IMG/VR virus record: IMGVR_UViG_3300017762_000011
Location: 1-44,421 of that record
Source: a virus
Strand: one strand, 5' to 3'
DNA length: 44,421 bases
Below, piece after piece: positions 1 through 6,645 of the stretch. Made by a program: the position numbers and the translations under genes. The first letter of the stretch is position 1. Every line of letters begins with the position of its first letter. Below the pieces are notes generated by a model, which ran no database searches, was not told where the DNA came from, and saw only the letters and a list, made by a program, of their open reading frames with translations.

Positions 1-182
1 ATATCGCTTGTCTGAATCCCATCAAAGAATTGGAGACCGGAGTTCATCTCTACCTGAGAGGCACTCACACCGCTCCCTAGACCCTCACATGCCTCTTCTA
101 CCATCTTATGGATCTTATCAAGGTTCAAACCCTCTACAGCGCCATTACGCTTCTTTACTTTAATACCGTGTCCGTTTGTCAT
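1..182 (-). CDS. nrdA: Ribonucleoside-diphosphate reductase alpha subunit, N-terminal fragment
   Basis: This is the first 60 or so codons of a class I ribonucleotide reductase large chain; the rest lies beyond the left edge of the window. The visible protein begins MTNGHGIKVKKRNG and contains the ATP-cone signature LNLDKIHKMVEEACEGL followed by a stretch ending in FFDGIQTSDI, which lines up closely with the start of bacterial NrdA. The family reduces ribonucleotides to deoxyribonucleotides in the cytoplasm, and T4-like phages encode their own copy to feed phage DNA synthesis. The ATG at 182-180 overlaps the primase stop codon as ATGA, so it is translationally linked to that gene. The allosteric ATP cone appears intact. 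The catalytic domain cannot be assessed here. Confidence 0.9.
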   Translation of the reverse strand, partial: MTNGHGIKVKKRNGAVEGLNLDKIHKMVEEACEGLGSGVSASQVEMNSGLQFFDGIQTSD

Positions 183-1168
183 ACTTTCTTCCAGTCGTTT
201 AATTTAAGGGTTGCTTCTAATCCAGCATAGACATTAGAGTCTACCATGTTCTGAACGTCGTGTCCAGCAAGGAACATATCGTTTATGTCCTTTTCCTGTA
301 TCTTCTTGGGCCAAATGACTACCTTATCTCCTCGGTCAATAACTTTAGAGATTCGGTTGACGATTTCTTTGTTGCGTGGTTCATTATCAAATACCCAGAT
401 GTAATTGTTCCAACCAAATGTTCTAACATCAGCATCAGATCCTGCCATAGCAACAGAATTACTGAGGAAGGTAGCATCAAATGGTCCTTCCACAATGTAT
501 ACAGGTTTGTCGTCTTGTATTTTATCCAGTCCGAAGATCTTTGGGTGTTCTTCGTCTAGCATGATCGTTATATATCTTAGTTTTGCCTTAGGGGCGAGCG
601 ATCTGCCTTGGTATCCAAACAGGTTACCTTCTTTGTCTTTAAACGGGATAATAATACGTGGTGAATCTTGTCTTAAGGTATCAAATGTCTTCTTTCTCTT
701 ATTTGTCCAATCTTTAAACTTTGGACAATAGTAAAAATAATCTAAGTCTTTGATACCACGTTGCTCAAGATAAACTCGTGCTGGGTGAGAATTATTTAGC
801 TCTGAAATCTTCTCAAGATCTATATCTTTTTTAACAAATTTTGGTTTGGAAAAAATGAGTTTAGGATTTGGAGTTGCAGTACCCTTGCCAGTGCTACCTT
901 CTTTAAATTTCTCCATGATATATTGATCATAGAGATGTGTATCTTGATCTTTTAAAAAATTAGCAAGAGATCTACCTACGCCACAATTGTGACATTTATA
1001 AGTAAAATTGTTTTTAATCTTAAACAAATACCCCCTCGCTTTGTTGCGTCTCTTTTGAGAGTCACCACAGTAAGGACACCTGAAATTATACAGGTCTGCC
1101 TTCTTACGACTGAAAAGAGTCAAGCGAGGGGATATTAAATTTATGTACTTAACGTCAAGATAACTCAA
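179..1168 (-). CDS. gp61: DNA primase, T4 gp61-like
   Basis: This 329-residue protein is the T4-type primase that lays down RNA primers for lagging-strand synthesis at the replisome with helicase gp41. An N-terminal zinc-binding module is visible as CPYC at residues 31-34 and CHNC at 59-62. A TOPRIM-like catalytic core follows, with VEGPFDA near residue 225 and the acidic motif WVFDNE further on. The length fits the T4 family (about 340 residues). The reading frame opens with a TTG at 1168 that overlaps the end of the upstream gene, and no in-frame ATG occurs before the zinc module. No clear ribosome binding site is visible, so translation may depend on coupling. Its neighbour downstream is nrdA. 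Confidence 0.92.
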   Translation of the reverse strand: MSYLDVKYINLISPRLTLFSRKKADLYNFRCPYCGDSQKRRNKARGYLFKIKNNFTYKCHNCGVGRSLANFLKDQDTHLYDQYIMEKFKEGSTGKGTATPNPKLIFSKPKFVKKDIDLEKISELNNSHPARVYLEQRGIKDLDYFYYCPKFKDWTNKRKKTFDTLRQDSPRIIIPFKDKEGNLFGYQGRSLAPKAKLRYITIMLDEEHPKIFGLDKIQDDKPVYIVEGPFDATFLSNSVAMAGSDADVRTFGWNNYIWVFDNEPRNKEIVNRISKVIDRGDKVVIWPKKIQEKDINDMFLAGHDVQNMVDSNVYAGLEATLKLNDWKKV

Positions 1169-1553
1169 TGAGAGAGGTTTGCACTGCGCTCATATTAGCA
1201 GAAGGTTGAGCAGGTGTCAATGACCTAAGCAATGCTTGACCTGGCACACTGACCAAGAATGAGATCACAGCGAGTCCACCAAAGATAGACCACATCTTTT
1301 TCTCCATCATTCTGAGTCTATCATCTACAAGACGGATGTCTCTCTCACATCCTTTCTTGATAGCATCAGTTTCTTTGTTAAGATCTGAATGGATTCTATC
1401 TATCTTTTCAAATAGAATTCCATCGACTTCACCTTGTTTAGCTAGTTTTTCATTATGTACAGCAAGCAATTGACCCATCTTTACAGAATTTTCCTGTAAG
1501 GAGTCTACAACTTTTTCTAACCTTTCTAGGATAGCTGAGTTGATGTCTGACAT
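1155..1553 (-). CDS. Coiled-coil protein with a membrane segment
   Basis: I do not recognise this 132-residue protein. The first 85 residues are charged and heptad-like, as expected for a coiled coil, and one hydrophobic segment (MWSIFGGLAVISFLVSVPG, about residues 87-105) should span the membrane. A short polar tail rich in Pro, Ser and Thr follows. The topology recalls small phage membrane proteins of the XhlA/holin-accessory kind, but no diagnostic residue supports that reading. The ATG at 1553 is preceded closely by AAGGAT. It overlaps the primase start by 14 bases. Confidence 0.75.
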   Translation of the reverse strand: MSDINSAILERLEKVVDSLQENSVKMGQLLAVHNEKLAKQGEVDGILFEKIDRIHSDLNKETDAIKKGCERDIRLVDDRLRMMEKKMWSIFGGLAVISFLVSVPGQALLRSLTPAQPSANMSAVQTSLIELS

Positions 1554-1559
1554 ATCCTT

Positions 1560-2264
1560 TTAGACGTTGCGAACAGCGAAATCTAGAGCGGATTGATAAG
1601 AAGCAGCATTTTTATTCAGCATATACTGAAACTGTGGCTTATGTGTGTCGTCTAGTTGTGCATAACAAGCAGCAATTCTCTTAGCAGAGAAGTTATCTAG
1701 GTTTTGTACTCCACCATCAGAGAACTGGATCTTAGCAAATGAACCTTCGCCTGCGGGGTTAAGTTCAGATGTTGCAACATCAAGTGCAACTTGGATTACA
1801 TCTTGGTTTTCATTCATAGTATTAGTAGTCACTTCAGTTTGTTCTTTTTTAAGTTTTTTTGTTTGATCAGACGCTTTCTTTTTAAAATCAGAAAGACGTG
1901 CTTTCATTAGCGTATCCATTTCTTTGGTTTTACGCATCATTTTTTCTTTTGCTTCTCCACGTTTCTTCTGGAGATCTTTTTGACGACCCAGTTTCTTACC
2001 CTGAGTAATCTGTTTTTGAGCTCTCTCAGTATCTGTAGACAGAGCTTCGGTTACGTTTGTGTCTTCTTTCATTTTTCTTTTTTGGATACGGTCGAAGAGA
2101 GAGCGAGCACCTTTAGAGCGCCCGTCAATATTTTCATTACCTTTTTTATATGCACGATGTTGTCTAGGATTTACCATGACAAATGCAGGTGGTAACTGGA
2201 GACCAGAACCATCCCCTGCGGAATTAATCATTTCTTCTATATTAGGTTTAGTTCCTTTAGACAT
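1560..2264 (-). CDS. Hypothetical protein, lysine-rich helical
   Basis: This 234-residue protein has no recognised domain. Residues 45-150 are very rich in Lys, Glu, Arg and Gln and should form long helices or a coiled coil. The C-terminal 80 residues look globular, with an acidic and hydrophobic mix (EGSFAKIQFSDGG and onward). The start codon overlaps the end of the upstream gene, and an AGGA lies just before the ATG. A late-promoter-like octamer TCTAAATA sits about 38 bases upstream at 2302-2309, which would make it a late gene and so possibly a virion or assembly protein. That role is inference from promoter type only. Confidence 0.75.
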   Translation of the reverse strand: MSKGTKPNIEEMINSAGDGSGLQLPPAFVMVNPRQHRAYKKGNENIDGRSKGARSLFDRIQKRKMKEDTNVTEALSTDTERAQKQITQGKKLGRQKDLQKKRGEAKEKMMRKTKEMDTLMKARLSDFKKKASDQTKKLKKEQTEVTTNTMNENQDVIQVALDVATSELNPAGEGSFAKIQFSDGGVQNLDNFSAKRIAACYAQLDDTHKPQFQYMLNKNAASYQSALDFAVRNV

Positions 2265-2593
2265 TCCTGGTCAACATCCTCATTAAGTTTGGGTGGTAAT
2301 CTATTTAGAAACAACATGAACGCCTTGATTACAGACCAATATGTTGCTTCTATTCTGTAAAATAGCAGTGGGGTTGCTGCATCATCAAAAACATTATATA
2401 AAACTATCACATGATTAAGTAATAGGTGAGTCTTTAACTCTCCCGTTGTCTCGTATCTCTTCAGTAGTCTTTTAATATACTTAAATCTCTTTAAGTCTTC
2501 TTCAAAATCTGAATAAGTTACGGACAACGGGTTGTTATAATTTTGAATTGCAAAGAATAACCAGTTTTCATGGTTCAGTTCACTTATATTCAT
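2237..2593 (-). CDS. Hypothetical protein, conserved-looking small helical protein
   Basis: This 118-residue protein is predicted to be alpha-helical, with alternating aromatic and charged segments such as NWLFFAIQNYNNP and YWSVIKAFMLFLNRLPP. I do not recognise a catalytic motif or a signal peptide. The ATG lies four bases after the stop codon of the Ig-like protein gene, so the two are probably cotranscribed, and its 3' end overlaps the next gene by 28 bases. Proteins of this size and composition occur beside virion genes in marine T4-like phages, but I cannot name a family with confidence. Confidence 0.75.
   Translation of the reverse strand: MNISELNHENWLFFAIQNYNNPLSVTYSDFEEDLKRFKYIKRLLKRYETTGELKTHLLLNHVIVLYNVFDDAATPLLFYRIEATYWSVIKAFMLFLNRLPPKLNEDVDQECLKELNLI
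2302..2309 (-). promoter_or_regulatory. Late promoter candidate TCTAAATA
   Basis: The minus strand reads TCTAAATA inside the 118-residue gene, 38 bases before the ATG of the 234-residue gene. The octamer is identical to those before genes 17 and 18. Confidence 0.55.
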
Positions 2594-2596
2594 TCA

Positions 2597-3214
2597 TTAG
2601 CTACCGAATGTTAGTGTTGCTGCACCATTAGACATTACTTCTTCAGTACCACCCGCAGAGGTGATCTTGACTCTAAACTTGTTACCGTCCAGAGTATCGC
2701 CAGCGAGACCACTGTAAGCAAGAGTTGCTGTCGTGAAGTCTGCATAAGTAATACCTGTGTCTGTGCCAGCAGCGATGTTAACCCAACGCTTACCAGTTGC
2801 AGTTTGACGCTGCCACTGATATGCAAGTGCTCCAGGTGTTCCTGTTGTCGTAGTGGTGAGGGTGTAAGTACCAGCACCCGAAGAAGATGTAGAGTTAGCA
2901 GGTTGAACCGTAATGGTTACTGCCGATGCTACATCTGCTGCGATAGTGTCATCAGTTTGTGTCTCGTTAGAATTGAGATCAGGGTTAGCGATATTCACAA
3001 GTTGCTCTGCTTTATGGCGAGTGTTGCCATCCGCATCAGTATATGTGAAATAGGACCACCAACCAGGAGCGGTGATACCACGGGATCTAGTTTCTGCTAG
3101 TTGCGCCTCAGTTTTGTCAACAAAGACAGTTGTTTTTGCTTGACTTGACGCTGCAATGCCCACACCAGCTTTGGTTTTGTTTGCATTGCTGTCAGTTCTT
3201 CCGTAAAGGGACAT
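2597..3214 (-). CDS. Ig-like domain protein, candidate virion decoration protein
   Basis: This 205-residue protein has a short N-terminal module that begins MSLYGRTDSNANKTKAG and contains GWWSYFTYTDADGN. After it comes a bacterial Ig-like domain: residues 95-200 carry VTITVQPANST, a Thr/Ser-rich strand, the core LAYQWQRQ and a late strand NKFRVKITSAGG. Such domains are common on outer capsid or tail proteins of T4-like phages (for example Hoc), where they bind cell-surface or mucus glycans. It is preceded at the correct distance by a perfect late promoter (TATAAATA at 3251-3258), which supports a structural role. Assignment to head rather than tail is not possible from the sequence. No signal peptide is present. 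Confidence 0.8.
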   Translation of the reverse strand: MSLYGRTDSNANKTKAGVGIAASSQAKTTVFVDKTEAQLAETRSRGITAPGWWSYFTYTDADGNTRHKAEQLVNIANPDLNSNETQTDDTIAADVASAVTITVQPANSTSSSGAGTYTLTTTTTGTPGALAYQWQRQTATGKRWVNIAAGTDTGITYADFTTATLAYSGLAGDTLDGNKFRVKITSAGGTEEVMSNGAATLTFGS

Positions 3215-3250
3215 TGACGTGTGCTCCGAATATTACTATTATCTAATGTT

Positions 3251-3258
3251 TATTTATA
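3251..3258 (-). promoter_or_regulatory. T4-type late promoter TATAAATA
   Basis: The minus strand reads TATAAATA, identical to the T4 late promoter recognised by gp55 sigma. It lies 37 bases before the start of the Ig-like protein gene. It directly continues the T-run of the terminator at 3256-3280, so terminator and promoter are fused. Confidence 0.85.
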
Positions 3259-3280
3259 AAAAGGGGGATTGCTCCCCCTA
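3256..3280 (-). terminator. Rho-independent terminator after the 66-residue gene
   Basis: On the minus strand the sequence is AGGGGGA, a GCAA-type loop, then TCCCCCT followed by TTTT. It sits immediately after the stop codon of the gene at 3286-3486. The T-run merges into the late promoter of the next gene. Confidence 0.88.
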
Positions 3281-3285
3281 GAGTA

Positions 3286-3486
3286 TTACTCTTCTCTTGC
3301 TTTAATAGCAGCGGTCACAGTTTCAAGTAGTTTGTCATCCATATCGGTCTTAGTCAGTTTAACTGCCTTACCGAGAATAACTAAACAGATATCAATCAGT
3401 TTTTCTCCAAGTTCCTCGTTTTCAGGGATCTTGGAAACTGCGTCTGAAATTACTTTTGTTGCGAGTGGTAATAGAAAGGATAGCAT
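3286..3486 (-). CDS. Small hypothetical protein
   Basis: This 66-residue protein starts with a hydrophobic amphipathic helix (MLSFLLPLATKVISDAVSK), then an acidic linker PENEELGEK, another hydrophobic helix (IDICLVILGKAVKL) and a charged C-terminus. It resembles a small helical bundle rather than a membrane protein. I do not recognise the family. A late-type octamer AATAAATA lies 25 bases upstream and a strong terminator follows, so it appears to form its own late transcript unit or to end a longer one. Confidence 0.72.
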   Translation of the reverse strand: MLSFLLPLATKVISDAVSKIPENEELGEKLIDICLVILGKAVKLTKTDMDDKLLETVTAAIKAREE

Positions 3487-3510
3487 AATCTTAAATCATA
3501 TTGCATAGCC

Positions 3511-3518
3511 TATTTATT
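3511..3518 (-). promoter_or_regulatory. Late promoter candidate AATAAATA
   Basis: The minus strand reads AATAAATA, one base from the T4 consensus. It is 25 bases before the ATG of the 66-residue gene and overlaps the 3' end of the preceding gene. Confidence 0.65.
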
Positions 3519-3876
3519 TCTCCCACTCGTCTAAGATATCAGTAATCTTTGACATGAATTGTTTGAAAGTTAATAAAGTACCAGAACGATAGTCACGGCG
3601 TGCTTTTTGAACACCACCCTCAAATGATTCTTTTACTTTTCTTTCTTCAATAGGATCAAATCCTCTTCCTTTTACAACAGAAGACCACGGTGCATACAAA
3701 GGACCTTGATAGTTCTTTGCTTCATTAGTTGCGCGGGTGGTCATCCCTTTCTTACCATCAGGAATATTAGGCATCACTTCTACATTACCAGATTTTTTAT
3801 TCTTTAGTTTAGATTTTACCTTCTTTTCCTTTTCATCGCAACCGCACTCTTCACGGAACTTATCAAAGGATTTCAT
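3514..3876 (-). CDS. Hypothetical protein, basic
   Basis: This 120-residue protein begins MKSFDKFREECGCDEKEKK and is followed by a lysine-rich stretch and a globular C-terminal half (residues 50-120) with SFEGGVQKARRDYRSG and a final amphipathic helix. Its opening MKSFDKFREE resembles that of the neighbour starting at 4901 (MKDFKKLREEALR), hinting at a shared N-terminal tag. The ATG overlaps the end of the 265-residue gene by four bases (ATGA), so they are cotranslated. I cannot assign a function. Confidence 0.72.
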   Translation of the reverse strand: MKSFDKFREECGCDEKEKKVKSKLKNKKSGNVEVMPNIPDGKKGMTTRATNEAKNYQGPLYAPWSSVVKGRGFDPIEERKVKESFEGGVQKARRDYRSGTLLTFKQFMSKITDILDEWEK

Positions 3877-4670
3877 TTTTTCTTCTTCGTCATTGAGATG
3901 ATTTTAGTGACCTTCTTACGACGTGCATGTAAATACTTGTCAGACTTATCTACATCACCATCGTTATCGATGTCAGCATCTGCCTTACCAACTGGGTCGA
4001 GTTTCTTCTCAGTTAGTTCAACCTCTTCTTTCTTAGCAGTCTTTGCTGCTTTCTTGAATGCATCCTTAGCAGGATAGTCTTCACTACCTGCTTTTGCAGG
4101 TGCTTCCCCACGCTTTCTCTTAGCATGGATATTAGCATAAAGTCCTTTCTTTGCTTCTTCTAGCTCTTCACCATCATGCTCAATGACCTTACCGTCAGCA
4201 TCTTTTTGATGATGCTCTGTTACTTCCTCTTCCTTTACACAGTTAGGAACTTCTTTACCACCTTTATTCTTAGTTCCCTTTGCCTTATATCCTTTCCAGC
4301 ATGTAGAAGCACCAACGTTATCACGAGCTGCTGCCATACCTTCAGTAGCATATCTCCTCTTCTCTAGGACATAAACTTCACCATCAATTTCAACCTCCTC
4401 TCTTTCTAAAACTTCGTACTCTTCCTTAGTAGCTAGTTGTGCTTTAGGTGACTCCTTCTTAGGTCCCTTTTTCTTTGTCGTAATTTTTTCCAGTTCAGCA
4501 CCATTGGATTGTGGATCCATTCCATCAAAAGGAGCTTCGGATAAATGCAAGTCAGGCATCTCAGTGTTCTGGAAGCAATCGCCACCCATCCACTTACCAT
4601 ACTGTTCCATCAGTCCAGATGAAAACTCGTCACTGTGTCTTACTTTATTAATAGGATCTGGCTTCTTCAT
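3873..4670 (-). CDS. Hypothetical late protein with dockerin/EF-hand-like calcium loop
   Basis: This 265-residue protein is hydrophilic and low in complexity. Near the C-terminus, residues 231-244 read DADIDNDGDVDKSD, a close match to the calcium-binding loop of EF-hand and dockerin type I repeats (Asp at every second position, then Gly). A second recognisable block, residues 120-145, contains NVGASTCWKGYKAKG and two cysteines. The N-terminal 60 residues contain aromatic and acidic patches, and the rest is Lys/Glu-rich. A perfect TATAAATA late promoter sits 27 bases upstream, so it is expected late in infection and may be packaged or act in assembly. Calcium binding is inferred from the loop alone. 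Confidence 0.75.
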   Translation of the reverse strand: MKKPDPINKVRHSDEFSSGLMEQYGKWMGGDCFQNTEMPDLHLSEAPFDGMDPQSNGAELEKITTKKKGPKKESPKAQLATKEEYEVLEREEVEIDGEVYVLEKRRYATEGMAAARDNVGASTCWKGYKAKGTKNKGGKEVPNCVKEEEVTEHHQKDADGKVIEHDGEELEEAKKGLYANIHAKRKRGEAPAKAGSEDYPAKDAFKKAAKTAKKEEVELTEKKLDPVGKADADIDNDGDVDKSDKYLHARRKKVTKIISMTKKKK

Positions 4671-4673
4671 TTC

Positions 4674-4901
4674 TTAAAGGGAGGTTCTTCTCGTATTATT
4701 TATAGATCTAATGTTCTTAATCCATTCACGAAACATATTTCCTTCTTCAGAAATAATGATAGCGTAGTTGCCACCTGCTCTATGAATGTGTCCTTTGTCT
4801 CCTGTACGTGATGACATAACAATATCACCTTCTTTGAAAACTTCATCCTGCCGTTGTTGTTGACGGAGTGCTTCTTCACGCAACTTCTTAAAATCTTTCA
4901 T
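4674..4901 (-). CDS. Small hypothetical protein with a KOW/SH3-like core
   Basis: This 75-residue protein has a charged helical N-terminus (KKLREEALRQQQRQDE) and a core reading FKEGDIVMSSRTGDKGHI followed by NYAIIISEEG, a pattern typical of small beta-barrels of the SH3/KOW type. No catalytic residues are evident. It overlaps the nucleotidylyltransferase gene by an ATGA junction, so it is the fourth member of that late-type run. Its own 3' end contains the late promoter for the next gene. Confidence 0.7.
   Translation of the reverse strand: MKDFKKLREEALRQQQRQDEVFKEGDIVMSSRTGDKGHIHRAGGNYAIIISEEGNMFREWIKNIRSINNTRRTSL
4697..4704 (-). promoter_or_regulatory. T4-type late promoter TATAAATA
   Basis: The minus strand reads TATAAATA, identical to the T4 late consensus, inside the 3' end of the 75-residue gene and 27 bases before the ATG of the 265-residue gene. 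Confidence 0.8.
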
Positions 4902-5461
4902 TTAAAATTCTTAGGTAGTGCCATTGCAATCTCTGCCATAAGAGCACGACAATCACGATCATTTAATGCTCTGGGAATACCCTTTCTGAATGTATCAAAG
5001 TCACCAGCATGTGCTGCACGTCTCATCTTAGTTCCAGAAATGGCAAAGGTATCGCCATCAGCGTCTCTACTTCCAGAAGATTGGATATCAATTTTACGGA
5101 ATGAGAAATCTTTACCATTATATTTATGGAGGAACTGCATAGCAGCAACTCTGTCAGAACCTACAAGGAATATAACTTCATTGTATCCTGCAAGCATAAT
5201 GTCCTGTAAAATTTTAACTGGATCTCTAGGACCACTATAAATTTTACCTTTATGTTCAGGAAACATCTTATCCATATAAAACTTTTTACGATCTGGTGGC
5301 AATGGATTGCTACCTTTTGTATCTACAGTTTGTGAAATGTAGATACGATAATCATGTAACCCTGCAGCTGCTTTTACGCCAGCAAAGTTATCTTTGTGTC
5401 CTGTAGTAGGTGGTTGAAACCTACCAAATGTAAAATAGCACTTGTTACAATTTAACGCCAT
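4898..5461 (-). CDS. Nucleotidylyltransferase of the cytidylyltransferase/NMNAT-like fold
   Basis: This 187-residue enzyme belongs to the HxGH nucleotidylyltransferase superfamily. The nucleotide-binding motif appears as TFGRFQPPTTGH (residues 11-22; the first His of the classical pair is replaced by Thr, leaving TTGH), and the second motif appears as ISGTKMRR around residues 146-153. LVGSDR lies in the middle. Members transfer an NMP to substrates such as NMN, pantetheine phosphate or choline phosphate. The substrate here cannot be read from the sequence. The gene overlaps the upstream ligase-like gene by ten bases and is probably cotranslated with it. Marine phages often carry this protein, annotated as cytidylyltransferase. 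Confidence 0.82.
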   Translation of the reverse strand: MALNCNKCYFTFGRFQPPTTGHKDNFAGVKAAAGLHDYRIYISQTVDTKGSNPLPPDRKKFYMDKMFPEHKGKIYSGPRDPVKILQDIMLAGYNEVIFLVGSDRVAAMQFLHKYNGKDFSFRKIDIQSSGSRDADGDTFAISGTKMRRAAHAGDFDTFRKGIPRALNDRDCRALMAEIAMALPKNFK

Positions 5462-6645
5462 TGCTTCTGAAGAGTAAAGTTGTTGTATGCAAACTCCATA
5501 CGGTTAACAAACTTAATCATACTGCCATCCTTATGCAGAACATATCCTTCAGGAGTTGTGACCTTATATCCTTTCTCTGTCTGGACAAAAGTCCTGAACT
5601 CTTCTAGGTGGTCAAGTTTATCTATAACCATTTGCTTCACTGCTTGCAATTCTTTGTACAGTGTTAGCATTGCTTTGAACTTGTCATTATTTTTCTCAAC
5701 ATATAATTGACTGCCATATACAAGTTCTCTTTTCTTAGTCAGGTTTGCAACTGTTTTGATCTTGGCAAGTTCTTTACTTGTTTTCTCTTCATAGAAATTG
5801 AGCATGGAATACATTGTTTCATCAATGTTTCCAATAGAACGAGCATTCTTAATTTCATTATTGAAAAACTGTTTTAAGTATGATGCAATATGAAACTTAG
5901 CATCTCCAGTAGTTCCTGTTTTAGTAACCAACTCATCTAAAAAATCTCCACATGTACTACACATGCGTTCAATAGTGGAGATATAACGATCAAACTTACC
6001 CATCTCTGCACGAGAAAAACCAACTCTATGCATTGGTGTATCATTTTGAATTACTAAAGCTTCAGTAGATCCTTTTACTTTTGCACCAGCTCTTGCTTGC
6101 ATGTCAGCAACTACGTCTCCAGTATAATGAGTATGAAATACTACACCAACTTTTGCAGTGCCTGCTGCCTTACCAATAGGATGATCTACTGGAATACCAT
6201 AAGTAATAGTATTTGGTCTGAATGTATACAAATCTTCTCCATTAATTCGTTCCCTTCTAATATCAGAAGTAAATAAAAGATCACCTTGTACCACACCTTC
6301 AATACCTAAAGTAGAAAAATAACGAAGAGAGAATTTTAATTTTTCTGCTAGGTCACCATCATACCACCCATCAATCTGTTCTTCACTATAGCAAAGTTTA
6401 GGAGCAGTCTTTGCAAATACAGATTTAGTGCCAACAAAAAACATTCCTGTCTGAGGATCTGTGCCACAAATAACTGAAGGAGCACCGTCCCATTTTGTTT
6501 GCATAAAACCACCACTCTCTTGATGACCCAACATTTTCTTAAGTTCTTTTAAAAAAGACACAGCAGCTTTACAACCCTCAACTCCATAGTTGAGCATTTC
6601 ATCTTCTAGATGTTCTAAATGTTTTAGCTGTTTAATGTTTGACAT
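5452..6645 (-). CDS. Ligase/nucleotidyltransferase-like protein (DUF6267-type)
   Basis: This 397-residue protein resembles marine phage proteins grouped as DUF6267, as far as I can recall. Motifs of covalent nucleotidyltransferases (DNA/RNA ligases and capping enzymes) are visible. Motif I is KWDG at residues 51-54, where the lysine would carry the AMP. A motif III-like strand is VVQGDLLF at 118-125. A motif IV/V-like pair lies near the C-terminus, with EGYV at 366-369 and IKF at 377-379. The spacing between III and IV is unusually long, about 240 residues with an inserted helical region, so it is either a divergent ligase or a related nucleotidylyltransferase. It lies between a nuclease-like gene and a nucleotidylyltransferase gene, with overlapping junctions on both sides. 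Confidence 0.75.
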   Translation of the reverse strand: MSNIKQLKHLEHLEDEMLNYGVEGCKAAVSFLKELKKMLGHQESGGFMQTKWDGAPSVICGTDPQTGMFFVGTKSVFAKTAPKLCYSEEQIDGWYDGDLAEKLKFSLRYFSTLGIEGVVQGDLLFTSDIRRERINGEDLYTFRPNTITYGIPVDHPIGKAAGTAKVGVVFHTHYTGDVVADMQARAGAKVKGSTEALVIQNDTPMHRVGFSRAEMGKFDRYISTIERMCSTCGDFLDELVTKTGTTGDAKFHIASYLKQFFNNEIKNARSIGNIDETMYSMLNFYEEKTSKELAKIKTVANLTKKRELVYGSQLYVEKNNDKFKAMLTLYKELQAVKQMVIDKLDHLEEFRTFVQTEKGYKVTTPEGYVLHKDGSMIKFVNRMEFAYNNFTLQKQWR

